Notes under the pieces: model-generated
Told to the model about the DNA's origin: nothing
What the model saw: the letters and a program-made list of their open reading frames with translations, nothing else
Database searches by the model: none
Made by a program: the position numbers and the translations under genes
Shown here: positions 24,979-33,700 of the stretch, piece by piece
Layout: the number at the start of each line of letters is the position of its first letter
Position numbering within the stretch: position 1 is the stretch's first letter
Source of the DNA: Candidatus Kuenenia stuttgartensis
GTDB taxonomy: Bacteria > Planctomycetota > Planctomycetia > Planctomycetales > Planctomycetaceae
DNA length: 54,402 nt
Assembly (NCBI GenBank): GCA_945904015.1
Contig: CAMDPK010000026.1
Span: 1-54,402, forward strand
Reading direction: 5' to 3'

Positions 24979-26079
24979 TCAGGGATTTCCATGCGGTCCG
25001 AAATCCTTCAGCAGATTTTTCAACATTGCGTCTGCTGCGATTCGGTGGGCCAATTCGTTGGGATGAGCATCAAACCGGTTGGCCGTCAGTCCCTGAGAGG
25101 CGAACGGCGTCAGATCCGGTTCCAAGTCCAACACGGGAATGTTGCGCGACCGGCAATGCTCGACGATCTTTCGATGGGCCTCACGAAACGGGTATTCCGG
25201 GCCGAGGTTGTGCAAGAACGGAAAGACCGCCACACGAAAATCGGTGCCGTGTGCTTGGCAGAGTTGCTGCACCGAGCCCAGCTTCTGGCTCATCTTTTCC
25301 CAAGGTTCGCCGCCGTAATACTCCTGCACGAACGAGAAGTATCCGCGCACATCCGGCAACGTCGCCTGCCGGACTCGAAAATAGATCCAATTAAAAAAGT
25401 ACGTGTCGCGAAACAAAAAAAACTTCGGCTCGTACTTGCTCAAGTCCTGGTAGTAAGTCTCGTGCCGCTTGTGAAACGTCTCGATGTCGTTCAAGCACAG
25501 AACATACACCGCCGTATCGACGCGATGCCCGTTCTCAAGCAGCAGCTCGATCAGGCGTGCCGTCCAGTGCAAATCAGTTCCCGCTTGAGCAAGGCTCGAA
25601 ACGACGACCTTGCCATTTGATCCCGGCTCCAAGGTGGCTCGAACACGGTTCGTGAACCGGTTGCGCACGTCCGGGACACCCTGGCCGAACGTGAAACTGT
25701 CACCAAAGAAGACGAGATGCCGCTGATCCGCGGCGATCTGTTTGGGATAGTCCCGGTCATCCCGAAACACCACCCCTTCTTTGTCCGTGAGTTGCAATGC
25801 GAGTTGCTGCGGCTCGACATGCAGCTTGAACCACTTCTTCGACACGTTGGTCATGTTGAAGGAATCGGAAGCGTCATAGACCAACGCAAAATACAACTCG
25901 ATCGTGGTCAGCAGAGCCAGCGCCATCCAAGCCGACAACCCGGCATTGACCCATTTCAACCGCTTCGGCTGCCGCCGCCACTGGCCTCGCAGCCGCAACA
26001 GCGACCAAAAGCCGACACCACCGGCGATCAGCCAGAACACCATTCCCCACAGATAGCCGTCTGACAAATACAACAACAC
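24979..26079 (-). CDS. Membrane-anchored SGNH hydrolase
   Basis: 366-residue protein with two N-terminal membrane helices (about 10-29 and 45-68), then an SGNH/GDSL hydrolase domain. The nucleophile is GDSFTFGQG (Ser128). Asn is probably in YVLCLNDIETFHK, and the late Asp/His pair is DAHPNE (Asp337, His339). Proteins of this shape often deacetylate or acetylate cell-surface polysaccharides. The GTG at 26079 is the first start, and no better one is seen. Gap to the next gene (STAS) is about 90 bp. Confidence 0.83.
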   Translation of the reverse strand: MLLYLSDGYLWGMVFWLIAGGVGFWSLLRLRGQWRRQPKRLKWVNAGLSAWMALALLTTIELYFALVYDASDSFNMTNVSKKWFKLHVEPQQLALQLTDKEGVVFRDDRDYPKQIAADQRHLVFFGDSFTFGQGVPDVRNRFTNRVRATLEPGSNGKVVVSSLAQAGTDLHWTARLIELLLENGHRVDTAVYVLCLNDIETFHKRHETYYQDLSKYEPKFFLFRDTYFFNWIYFRVRQATLPDVRGYFSFVQEYYGGEPWEKMSQKLGSVQQLCQAHGTDFRVAVFPFLHNLGPEYPFREAHRKIVEHCRSRNIPVLDLEPDLTPFASQGLTANRFDAHPNELAHRIAADAMLKNLLKDFGPHGNP

Positions 26080-26172
26080 GTCACGGGTTCCTCGTCCGAA
26101 CTTTCTCGGCGAGCATCATCGGCCGCCGGCGTCGATTCGTAAAGTCGCCATCTCTCAGACCGTTGCGGAGAG

Positions 26173-27009
26173 CTACTCCACGCCAACGGTCGCGAGTTCT
26201 TCAGAAACGGACGCCACGTCCTCGGCGGTCAACTGGCTGCGACCGTCGGCATAGCCAACCAGCAGAGCGAGATCGGCGAGTCGATTGATGCGGCGCGGAA
26301 TTCCACCGCTGAGTTCAGCAATCTCCGCGACAGCCTCGGCATCGAAGATCGCGTTTCGAGCACCAGAGATTTCCAACCGACACCGGATGTACCGCGCGGT
26401 CTCGTCGGGCGAGAGTGATTGCAACATCGCTCGAATGGCCAGCCGTTCGTCGAAGCGCGGCAGGCGAGCCAATCGAGACAGCAACAGCCGATCTCCCAGG
26501 AGAATCAGCGAGAACGCACGTTGCGGTGGTTGCTGCAAATTGAGCAACAGTTCCAGTGCCTGCAGAGTCGCTGGGTCGTCAATGAGATGCGCGTCGTCAA
26601 TGACCAACACCGGATGACGTCCCGCACTCGAGTGTTCATCCAACGATCGCTCAATGATTCGCAGCGCGGCACTCCGCGGCAGCACGGAGTGCGTTGGCCA
26701 ATCCGCCGCGACGGACTCGCCACCAAGCCGAATCGCGACGTCGGTCAGCAGATCGTCGGCAGACATCTGCGGAAAGACCAAGTTCAGCCACGGCCCCACT
26801 TGTTGGCTCAGCTCTTTCGCCAATCGATGAATCACAAACGTTTTGCCGGCTCCCGTCGGGCCGACAAGCACGCCCGCCCCTTTTTGATTTTCGATCAGGT
26901 AACGCAGCTTCAGCAGGGCGGCCTGATGTGTCTGACTCGGAAAGAAGAATTCGGGTTCGAGAGTGTTCTCGAACGGCCGGCGATTCAACTTCCAATGCGG
27001 TGAATACAT
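26173..27009 (-). CDS. ExeA/GspA-like AAA ATPase
   Basis: 278-residue cytosolic ATPase of the ExeA/GspA type. Walker A is GPTGAGKT (50-57), Walker B VLVIDDAHLID. The sensor region ILLGDRLLLSRL and C-terminal GIPRRINRLADLALLVGYADG are characteristic. In secretion systems GspA works with a membrane protein GspB to place the secretin in the envelope. The gene directly upstream (27061-27822, 51-bp gap) encodes a single-pass membrane protein of unknown family. N-terminal MYSPHWKLNRRPFENT matches the family start. Confidence 0.88.
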   Translation of the reverse strand: MYSPHWKLNRRPFENTLEPEFFFPSQTHQAALLKLRYLIENQKGAGVLVGPTGAGKTFVIHRLAKELSQQVGPWLNLVFPQMSADDLLTDVAIRLGGESVAADWPTHSVLPRSAALRIIERSLDEHSSAGRHPVLVIDDAHLIDDPATLQALELLLNLQQPPQRAFSLILLGDRLLLSRLARLPRFDERLAIRAMLQSLSPDETARYIRCRLEISGARNAIFDAEAVAEIAELSGGIPRRINRLADLALLVGYADGRSQLTAEDVASVSEELATVGVE

Positions 27010-27060
27010 GGTCGGTGTGTGCCTTGTTGTCAGCCTGCGGGAGCAATCAAGCGACTTTGG

Positions 27061-27822
27061 TCACCGCATTCCGAGACTGCGGAAAGGACGTTCCGGAGCT
27101 TCGCTCGATCGTCGCGGTGCCTCAAATTCGATTTGTCCAGTCAGCATGGCTCCACGCGATCCGCCGGAATTCGCGGACGCCGGAACAAGTCCACTCGCTG
27201 TTTGTTCGCGCGAGGTTTGGTGGTCCGTTTGAGTCACCAATCCCAGTGGCGGCATTCGCGGGCTCGACACCATTCTCGGAAAACGATCCGTTTCAGGAAG
27301 TGGCTTCGCGTCCGAGAGGACGCCCAGCGGCTGAGGCTCGGCCGCATTGCTGATGCGCGGTTCATCGAAGCCCGAAAGGTCGGTGAATTCCGAGAGGTCC
27401 GTCTCGGAGATTTCATCAGCGGAGCCTGACGTGCCATTCTTCCAATTCAGCACGATCAGCCCGCAAACGAACATGACACTCATGACTGTCGTCACGATCC
27501 GCACGCGGCGCGATCGCAATGCCGCGAGCAATCTGTTCGCGCTGGTCGGCTGCGGCGTCTTTTTCAGCCGAGACGTCTTGGCCTCGGAACGCGACTTGGA
27601 CGTGGACCCTATCGACTTCGCCGGGAAGAGATTGCTCGTCGGAGTCGCTTCCGAGTCGGACGATTTCGTGGCAAGCGGCTCAGCGGCTAGTTCGATCGCC
27701 ACTAAAGTGATTGGCTCCGTAGTCCGTGCGTCGTCTGGCTCTGCCGCGGCGGAAATCGAAGACAACACGGCAGCCGAGCACCATTCAGGTTCGATTTCGA
27801 ATTTCGGCGACGATTCGGACAC
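27061..27822 (-). CDS. Single-pass membrane protein, possible ExeA partner
   Basis: 253-residue protein with a long cytoplasmic Ser/Ala/Glu-rich N-terminus, a basic stretch (RSRRVRIV), one membrane helix at 109-126 (TTVMSVMFVCGLIVLNW), and a Pro/Ser-rich outer domain. No recognised family. By layout and position upstream of an ExeA-like ATPase it could be a GspB-like partner; this is an inference from context. The GTG at 27822 is preceded by GGGAG 6 bases upstream; a TTG 19 codons earlier (27879) has no site. Confidence 0.65.
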   Translation of the reverse strand: MSESSPKFEIEPEWCSAAVLSSISAAAEPDDARTTEPITLVAIELAAEPLATKSSDSEATPTSNLFPAKSIGSTSKSRSEAKTSRLKKTPQPTSANRLLAALRSRRVRIVTTVMSVMFVCGLIVLNWKNGTSGSADEISETDLSEFTDLSGFDEPRISNAAEPQPLGVLSDAKPLPETDRFPRMVSSPRMPPLGLVTQTDHQTSREQTASGLVPASANSGGSRGAMLTGQIEFEAPRRSSEAPERPFRSLGMR

Positions 27823-27990
27823 AGCAAGCTCCCGCAAGACGTAGAGGTCTCTTCGAGAGATCGGCCGCGGACCTGGCAAACTTTGAGGATTCTATGGATT
27901 GGGCAAATTTTGCCGGCCAGCAAGCCCTCGGTCAGCAGAGAGCTGAATCATCCTCGAACTCCTGGCCTCGGATGCTATTGTGCCGTTCTG

Positions 27991-29085
27991 ATGACCGCCG
28001 AATCCCCTCTCGTCCTGTTGCTCGCCGATTCGTTCTCGCTGCGCGGAACGAGCGCGTACACGCTGCGCCTGGCTGAGCAACTGCCACAACATGGCTTCCG
28101 AACACAGATTGTTTGCCCGTGCGCGCGCATGGTGAAAGTCGATCGGCGCGATGAATTGCCGATCGAAGAGTATCCGTATTTGCTCACACCGGTTTGGGGG
28201 CAAGTGGTGCGGCGCTGGCTGCTCACGGATCTTTGCGAAGACCCACCGGTGCTGATTCACATTCAGTCGCGCAACCTGCTGCCGCTGGGAACCTGGCTGG
28301 CCAAGCGACTGGGTTGTCCGTTTGTGCTGACCATGCAGGACTTCCTCCTGCCGCGCGAGCGATTGCCGTTCTCGCCGGTCTGGGGTCATCACATCATCAC
28401 GGTCAGCGAAGCGGTGCGCACCGAGTTGCTGCAACGCACGAAGCTCAAACCAGAGTTGTGCTCGGTGATCCCCAGCGGCGTCGATGTGCCGGCCGAACTG
28501 CCGCGTCCGATCTTTGAACCTCACCGCACGCCGGTGATCGGCACCGCCGGACCGCTCGAAGCGGTCAAAGGCTTCCCATATTTCTTGGGAGCCGCTCAGC
28601 GAATCGCCGCAGCGGACGTCGCCGCCGAGTTTCTCGTGGCCGGTGCCGGTCCGGAAGAAGCTAACCTGCGCCGCTTGGCTCGCGAATTGGAGATTGCCGA
28701 TCGAGTCACCTTTGTCCCGAACGTGCTGGATTTGTCGCAGTCGTTGTCGGCGATGGACCTCTTTTGCTTGCCGTCGCTGCGGCAAGGGCTCGGCAGCTTG
28801 ATGCTGGAAGCCATGGCGCTCGGCCGGCCGGTCATCGCCAGCCACGTCGACGGTGTCGACTCGATCGTGCGAGACAACGAAACGGGGTTGCTCGTGCCGC
28901 CATCGAACAGCGAAGCCCTCGCTCAGCGAATGCTCGAACTTCTCCACGACCCGTTCCGAGCACGTCGCCTCGCCGAAGCCGCGAGCCAATTGGTGCGACG
29001 TGAGTTCAGCACAGCTCGCATGGCTCAACAAACGGTCGCGGTCTATCAAAAAGTGCTCGGCATCCAACGCGCGGCGGTCGCGTGA
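27991..29085 (+). CDS. GT4-family glycosyltransferase
   Basis: 364-residue GT-B glycosyltransferase. N-terminal Rossmann half has LLLADSFSLRGTSAYTLRLAE; C-terminal half has VIGTAGPLEAVKGF, FLVAGAGPEEANL, and the E-x7-E-like nucleotide-sugar region LGSLMLEAMALGRPVIAS. SHVDGVDSIVRDNETGLLV is typical of GT4. It probably transfers a sugar from a nucleotide donor in lipid or surface polysaccharide synthesis; donor and acceptor unknown. The ATG at 27991 starts the beta-strand of the first Rossmann fold; the longer in-frame start at 27883 is not needed and lies at the edge of the divergent gene. Confidence 0.88.
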   Translation: MTAESPLVLLLADSFSLRGTSAYTLRLAEQLPQHGFRTQIVCPCARMVKVDRRDELPIEEYPYLLTPVWGQVVRRWLLTDLCEDPPVLIHIQSRNLLPLGTWLAKRLGCPFVLTMQDFLLPRERLPFSPVWGHHIITVSEAVRTELLQRTKLKPELCSVIPSGVDVPAELPRPIFEPHRTPVIGTAGPLEAVKGFPYFLGAAQRIAAADVAAEFLVAGAGPEEANLRRLARELEIADRVTFVPNVLDLSQSLSAMDLFCLPSLRQGLGSLMLEAMALGRPVIASHVDGVDSIVRDNETGLLVPPSNSEALAQRMLELLHDPFRARRLAEAASQLVRREFSTARMAQQTVAVYQKVLGIQRAAVA

Positions 29086-29108
29086 TCGCGAAAGACAGTT
29101 TCGATGTC

Positions 29109-29171
29109 AGCACGACGCGCCAGCGAGTGGTTATTTTTCGAGCTCTCGGCCACTCGCTGGCGCGTCGTGCT
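29109..29171. repeat. 22-bp-arm inverted repeat between convergent genes
   Basis: Perfect arms at 29109-29130 and 29150-29171 (beginning AGCACGACGCGCCAGCGAG) with a 19-bp AT-richer loop. It lies between the glycosyltransferase and GDPD stop codons and may terminate both transcripts. Confidence 0.93.
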
Positions 29172-29196
29172 AGTTTTGAAATCGCTGCAAATGTTT

Positions 29197-29949
29197 TCAC
29201 TCCGTCAGTCCAGCGAGCAACTCTGCGGGAACATCGGTCGTGATCGACTCCATCCCTTCGGCTCGCAACCAGCGTGCTCGTTCGATCGAGTTGACCGTCC
29301 AAATGCAAGTGGCGAGACCGGCTTGCCGAATCAACGCGATGTCGCCGTTCGGCCGCTCAGCGAGATCGTTGATGTCGAGTCCATCCAACCCGGCCGCGAC
29401 CGCACGCTGAATGAGTTCGTTGGTCGCCGGTCGTAGCGGCGCATTGGTCTCGCCGCTCGCAAACTGTTCAGTGACCCAAAACGCCGCTCGCTCCGGCAAT
29501 GCCCTTTTCGCGGCAACGATCGTGTCGAAGTCGAGACCGATGAGAACGGTTTGTTCGCGAGCGATCCTCGCCGCCGACAAGACGCGAACAAGTTCCGGAA
29601 TCGCTTCGATTCCGCACTTCACTTCGATGAACAGCCGCTTGCCAGCCGGCACGAGGTCGAGCACTTCGGCCAACGTCGGAATTCGTTCGCCTGCAAATTG
29701 CGACGACTTCCACGAACCGACCTCCAACGACTTGAGTTCTGCGAGCGTGCGATCATTTACTGCCCAATCAACTCCGCTCGTCCGCAACGTGGTCTCGTCA
29801 TGAATTGCGACGATCTGTCCATCGGCCGTGAGCATCACGTCGATCTCAGCCGCGTCTGTTCCTAGCTGCCACGCGAGTTGAATTGCAGCGAGCGTGTTCT
29901 CCGGCGCGTCCGCCGATGCTCCGCGATGGGCAATGATTTCGGGAGTCAT
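29197..29949 (-). CDS. Glycerophosphodiester phosphodiesterase
   Basis: 250-residue GDPD-family TIM barrel that splits glycerophosphodiesters to glycerol-3-phosphate and an alcohol. Catalytic signatures: EIIAHRGASADAPENT, AAEIDVMLTADGQIVAIHDE (metal Glu/Asp and second His), FIEVKCG. C-terminal AGLATCIWTVNSIERARWL is typical. No signal peptide, so it is probably cytosolic. The ATG at 29949 shares its A with the stop codon of the upstream PfpI gene (TGATG). The longer in-frame open frame upstream runs through that gene. Confidence 0.92.
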   Translation of the reverse strand: MTPEIIAHRGASADAPENTLAAIQLAWQLGTDAAEIDVMLTADGQIVAIHDETTLRTSGVDWAVNDRTLAELKSLEVGSWKSSQFAGERIPTLAEVLDLVPAGKRLFIEVKCGIEAIPELVRVLSAARIAREQTVLIGLDFDTIVAAKRALPERAAFWVTEQFASGETNAPLRPATNELIQRAVAAGLDGLDINDLAERPNGDIALIRQAGLATCIWTVNSIERARWLRAEGMESITTDVPAELLAGLTE

Positions 29950-30497
29950 CACGTTGCCTTCGTCAGCACATCCAACATTGCTCGGCAAAAGTCCGGCAAG
30001 TCGTCCGGCTTGCGGCTCGACACGAAATGCCGATCGACGACGACCGAGACGTCGGACCACAAGGCTCCGGCGTTGATGAGGTCGTCTTTGATACCGGGCG
30101 AGCCAGTCACCTGCACACCGCGATACACGCCCGCCGAGATCGGCATCCAGCCGCCATGACAAATCGCCGCGACCAACTTACCAGCCGCCGCGAACTCACG
30201 AATCAACTGCAACACCTTCGGATCGCGCCGCAGCTTGTCCGGCATCCAACCACCGGCACAGATCACGCCATGAAAGTCGGTCGATTCCATGTCTGCAATC
30301 GCCACGTCGGACACGCACGGGTAGCCGTTCTTGCCGACGTACTTCTGGCCGGCCTTTGGTCCAGCGACGGTGACGTGAATCCCCGCCTCGATCAACCGCA
30401 GCTTCGGATACCACAGTTCGAGGTCTTCGTAGGCATCTTCGACGAAAATCAGAATGCGGCGGTCGCTGAGAGATCGGGGCACGGCAGACTTCCTCAC
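29949..30497 (-). CDS. DJ-1/PfpI family protein
   Basis: 182-residue protein of the DJ-1/PfpI superfamily. The nucleophile elbow is AAICHGGWM with Cys113-His114, and the family start RILIFVEDAYEDLELWYP is present, as is FHGVICAGGWMPDKLRRD. Members act as glyoxalase-type or protein-repair enzymes or chaperones. The GTG start overlaps the glnA stop (GTGA), and the stop overlaps the GDPD start. So it is the middle gene of a translationally coupled operon, probably read through from the glnA promoter. Confidence 0.9.
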   Translation of the reverse strand: MRKSAVPRSLSDRRILIFVEDAYEDLELWYPKLRLIEAGIHVTVAGPKAGQKYVGKNGYPCVSDVAIADMESTDFHGVICAGGWMPDKLRRDPKVLQLIREFAAAGKLVAAICHGGWMPISAGVYRGVQVTGSPGIKDDLINAGALWSDVSVVVDRHFVSSRKPDDLPDFCRAMLDVLTKAT

Positions 30498-31906
30498 GCG
30501 TCATAGTACATCGTGAATTCAAACGGATGCGGGCGCTGACGAAGGGCATCGACCTCTTGCGTCGTCTTGTACCAAATCCAAGTGTCGACGACGTCTTCGG
30601 TGAAGACGTCACCCTTCAACAGGAACTCGTGATCGCGACGGAGCGCGGCGAGCGACTCGTCGAGCGAGGACGGCACTTTCGGGACCGACTTCAACTCTTC
30701 CGGTTCGAGGTCGTACAAGTCTTTGTCGAACGGCGGGCCGGGGTGCGTACGGTTTTGGATGCCGTCGAGCGCGGCCATCAGCACCGCACTCATCGCGAGG
30801 TAGCCGTTGCACGAAGCATCCGGGATGCGGAACTCGATGCGGCGGCTTTCGGAGTTCGGATTGTGAACCGGAATGCGGATCGCGGCCGAGCGGTTGCGGT
30901 AACTGTAGGCCAGATTGATCGGTGCCTCGAAGCCGGGGACGAGGCGCTTGTAGCTATTTGTTGTCGGGCAGCAGAACGCCATCAACGCTGCCCCGTGTTT
31001 CAGGATGCCACCCATCGCGTACATCGCCAGATCGCTGAGTCCGCCGTAGCCGGAGCCAGCGAACAGCGGCGAGCCGTTCTTGAACAGCGAGAAGTGCAGG
31101 TGCAGCCCGGAGCCGTTGTCGTTCCAGAGCGGCTTGGGCATGAAGGTCGCCGTCTTGCCATGTCGCGCGGCGACGTTCTTCACGAGGTATTTGTAGAGCA
31201 GCAAGTTGTCGGCGGTGCGTAGCAGTGGGGCGTACCGCATATCGACTTCACACTGGCCGGCGGTCGCGACTTCGTGGTGTTGGCCTTCGACCTCGATGCC
31301 GCACTCCATCAGCTTGAGCATGATCTCGGTGCGCAGGTCTTGCAGCGTGTCGGCGGGCGGAGTCGGGAAGTAGCCCTCTTTGAAGCGAATCTGGTAGCCG
31401 GCATTCGGTCCCGTTGAGCCTTTGCCGCGATTCCATTGACCCTCGACGCTGTCGATGTGGTAGTACGCCTCGTGTTCGTTCTGATCGAAGCGGACGTCGT
31501 CGAAGACGAAGAACTCGGCGGCCGGGCCGAAGTTGGCGACGTCGGCCACGCCGGTTTGCAGCATGTAGTTCGTCGCCTTGCGAGCCACATTGCGCGGGTC
31601 GCGCGGGTAATCCTGCCGAGTGGTCGGGTCTTGGATGTTGCAGGTCATCGCCAGCGTGTGGCTGAGGAACGGATCGACGATGGCGGTCTCGGCAACCGGG
31701 ACCAGCAGCATGTCGCTCTCGTTGATCGACTGCCAGCCGCGCAGCGAGCTGCCGCTGAAGCCGAAGCCGTCTTCGAAGCTGCGTTCCTTTAGGATCTTGG
31801 CGGGGATCGTGACGTGTTTCTGAGTCCCCGGAAAATCCATGAAGCGCAGGTCGATCGCCTGGATTTCCCGTTCACGGCAGAGAGCCAGCACTTCGCGCGG
31901 TGTCAT
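30494..31906 (-). CDS. glnA: Glutamine synthetase, type I
   Basis: 470-residue type I glutamine synthetase making glutamine from glutamate, ammonia and ATP; a dodecamer in known enzymes. Motifs: AAEFFVFDD (Glu131), [17 protein letters not shown] (Glu212, Glu220), [12 protein letters not shown] (His269), NRSAAIRIP, and RRIEFRIPD (Arg360). The regulatory [10 protein letters not shown] carries a Tyr398 at the adenylylation position, so GlnE-type control is possible. Length and layout fit GSI-beta. It heads an operon with a PfpI protein and GDPD, with 4-base and 1-base overlaps. The 351-bp region upstream holds the likely promoter. Confidence 0.97.
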   Translation of the reverse strand: MTPREVLALCREREIQAIDLRFMDFPGTQKHVTIPAKILKERSFEDGFGFSGSSLRGWQSINESDMLLVPVAETAIVDPFLSHTLAMTCNIQDPTTRQDYPRDPRNVARKATNYMLQTGVADVANFGPAAEFFVFDDVRFDQNEHEAYYHIDSVEGQWNRGKGSTGPNAGYQIRFKEGYFPTPPADTLQDLRTEIMLKLMECGIEVEGQHHEVATAGQCEVDMRYAPLLRTADNLLLYKYLVKNVAARHGKTATFMPKPLWNDNGSGLHLHFSLFKNGSPLFAGSGYGGLSDLAMYAMGGILKHGAALMAFCCPTTNSYKRLVPGFEAPINLAYSYRNRSAAIRIPVHNPNSESRRIEFRIPDASCNGYLAMSAVLMAALDGIQNRTHPGPPFDKDLYDLEPEELKSVPKVPSSLDESLAALRRDHEFLLKGDVFTEDVVDTWIWYKTTQEVDALRQRPHPFEFTMYYDA

Positions 31907-32257
31907 CGGTCGAGTCCCAATCCCAGGTGTCAGACGAGTCGGCGTATCGTAGCGGCCAGCCGGAAGGAATGAAGAATGCGGACATCAGCCATCGTGGCAA
32001 ACCCTTCCGACGACGCTCGAAACGGCGACCGTTCCCGGCACAGCGGCTATGCACATCCTCCGGTCAACGGCGGGACTTGCCGGTCGAATTCAGCCGCGGA
32101 GCCGAGACGATGGCAAGCCCGCAATCCAAGCTGGACGATGAATCTGCCCGGTTGAGAACCCAGAATTGCACGGATATCATCCCGCTCCGTCGGAGGCTGC
32201 CGCCGCCACCGACTTTGCCGAAAATGCGGCGAGACACTCGTCGTCAAGGTTTTCCGA
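31907..32257. other. Gap without recognised gene between glnA and a small gene
   Basis: 351 bp between divergent genes. No protein-like reading frame, repeat family or hairpin terminator was found here; it should hold the promoters of glnA and of the small-gene/OleA-like unit. Reading frames across it on both strands are Arg/Ser/Pro-rich and overlap real genes, so I regard them as shadows. Confidence 0.6.
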
Positions 32258-32458
32258 ATGAGCGAATCAATCTGTCTGGAGCTGACCAAAGACCAAAAGG
32301 AGATCCTCTTGAAGGGTCTTCGCTTTGTGCGCAGCTCGATCATGCTGGACATCAACGATCTGCCGACCAACGAGTCGGAAGACGAACGCCGCGCGAATCT
32401 TCGCCAAGTGACGGAATTGGCCGAGCACGTCAATCGTGCTCCGGTCATGGCGCACTGA
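32258..32458 (+). CDS. Small hypothetical protein upstream of OleA-like synthase
   Basis: 66-residue acidic, helical protein of no recognised family ([19 protein letters not shown] start). The ATG has AAGG about 9 bases upstream, a moderate site. The composition is protein-like. The stop is only 5 bp before the ATG of the OleA-like gene, so the two are probably translated from one message. No signal peptide or membrane helix. Confidence 0.6.
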   Translation: MSESICLELTKDQKEILLKGLRFVRSSIMLDINDLPTNESEDERRANLRQVTELAEHVNRAPVMAH

Positions 32459-32463
32459 GCACC

Positions 32464-33507
32464 ATGCTTTACGAGCACGTCTGCGTTGAGAGTCTCGCTT
32501 GCGAATTGCCGCCTCACGTCGTGACGTCGGATGAGATCGAACAGCAACTCGCTCCAGTTTATGAGCGACTCGGTTTGCCGTTCGGCCGGCTCGAACTGAT
32601 GACCGGCATCCGCGAACGACGTTTCTTTGACCGGAACGTGAAGCCGAGTCAAATCAGTTCGATCACCGCTCGCAAGGCGCTCAACGCTTCAGGGTTGAAA
32701 GCCGAAGAGATCGGCCTGCTCGTTCACGGTTCGGTGTGCCGCGATCAACTCGAACCGGCGACGGCCAGCGGCGTGCATCACGCGGTTGGACTTCCGAAGA
32801 CCGCCGCGATTCTGGATGTCAGCAATGCCTGTCTCGGATTGCTCAACGGGATGCTCGTGCTGGCGAACATGATCGAACTCGGACAAGTCCGAGCTGGCAT
32901 CGTGGTCGGGACAGAGGACGGCCGCGATCTCGTCGAAGGGACGATCGACTCGCTGCTGAAAAGCCCGGACGTGACTCGGCAGAGCATCAAGCTCGACTTC
33001 GCATCTCTGACGATTGGATCGGGTTCGGCAGCAATCGTGCTCTGCCATCGAGACCTCAGCCGCAGCGGCCATCGTTTGCTCGGCGGAGTCTGCTTGACGG
33101 ACACCAGTCATCACAACCTCTGCGCTGGCGGAGTGGAGGCTGTCACTGCCGATGGCCGCCCGCGCATGCAGACCGACTCCGAAGCGTTGCTGCACGCCGG
33201 CATCGAATTGGCAGGTGCGACTTGGGATCGCTTCCAAGTCGAACTCGGCTGGCCAGCGGCCGACGTCCACAAAATCTTCACGCATCAAGTCGGTAAGGCG
33301 CATCGCAAGTTGCTGTTGGATCGTCTGGGCCTGTCCCCGGAGATCGACTTTCCAACCGTCGAGTTCCTCGGCAACACAGGAGCCGTCGCGCTACCAACCG
33401 CTTTCGCCCTCGGCGTCGAACGCGGACACGTCGCCCCTGGCGACCGAGTCGCGTTGCTGGGCATCGGCAGCGGCCTCAGTTCGATCATGCTCGGCGTGAA
33501 TTGGTAA
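32464..33507 (+). CDS. 3-oxoacyl-ACP synthase III-type thiolase, OleA-like
   Basis: 347-residue thiolase-fold enzyme that would join two acyl chains by Claisen condensation. Active-site residues: Cys123 in [11 protein letters not shown], His274 in FTHQVGKAH, Asn304 in GNTGAVALP. Glu97 in DQLEPATA lies 26 residues before the catalytic Cys, the spacing of the extra glutamate in OleA, the head-to-head condensing enzyme of long-chain olefin synthesis. FabH lacks that Glu. No oleB, oleC or oleD gene is near; the next gene is a PSD1 protein. The FabH/OleA choice is an inference from the Glu and its spacing. Confidence 0.82.
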   Translation: MLYEHVCVESLACELPPHVVTSDEIEQQLAPVYERLGLPFGRLELMTGIRERRFFDRNVKPSQISSITARKALNASGLKAEEIGLLVHGSVCRDQLEPATASGVHHAVGLPKTAAILDVSNACLGLLNGMLVLANMIELGQVRAGIVVGTEDGRDLVEGTIDSLLKSPDVTRQSIKLDFASLTIGSGSAAIVLCHRDLSRSGHRLLGGVCLTDTSHHNLCAGGVEAVTADGRPRMQTDSEALLHAGIELAGATWDRFQVELGWPAADVHKIFTHQVGKAHRKLLLDRLGLSPEIDFPTVEFLGNTGAVALPTAFALGVERGHVAPGDRVALLGIGSGLSSIMLGVNW

Positions 33508-33513
33508 TTGCCC

Positions 33514-33607
33514 GGCCGAAAGCCGTCCGCCGAAAGCCGATTGCCGCGATACCGTTTTTCAAAAAACAGTATCACGGCTGTCGGCCAACGGCGGACGGCC
33601 TTCGGCC
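33514..33607. repeat. Large palindrome family C, copy 2
   Basis: A 94-bp palindrome with ends GGCCGAAAGCCGTCCGCCG and CGGCGGACGGCCTTCGGCC. The centre is GATACCGTTTTT-CA-AAAAACAGTATC with one mismatch. It begins 6 bp past the OleA-like stop codon. Confidence 0.9.
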
Positions 33608-33624
33608 AGACTAAGATTTGGGCT

Positions 33625-33653
33625 GTAGCCACGCTCTGGGCGAGCGTGGCTAC
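33625..33653. repeat. Short palindrome (GTAGCCACGCTC)
   Basis: 12-bp perfect arms (33625-33636 and 33642-33653) with a 5-bp loop, 48 bp before the PSD1 start. It could fold as a hairpin. Confidence 0.8.
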
Positions 33654-33700
33654 GGCCCGGTTCGCAGAATATCATCGCGGTCCAACGAGGAATGAATTTC

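Noticed and set aside
32047..32652. 201-codon minus-strand open frame across the small gene and OleA-like start
   Set aside because: It overlaps two plus-strand genes with good spacing and has a shadow-like composition; no ribosome site was seen.
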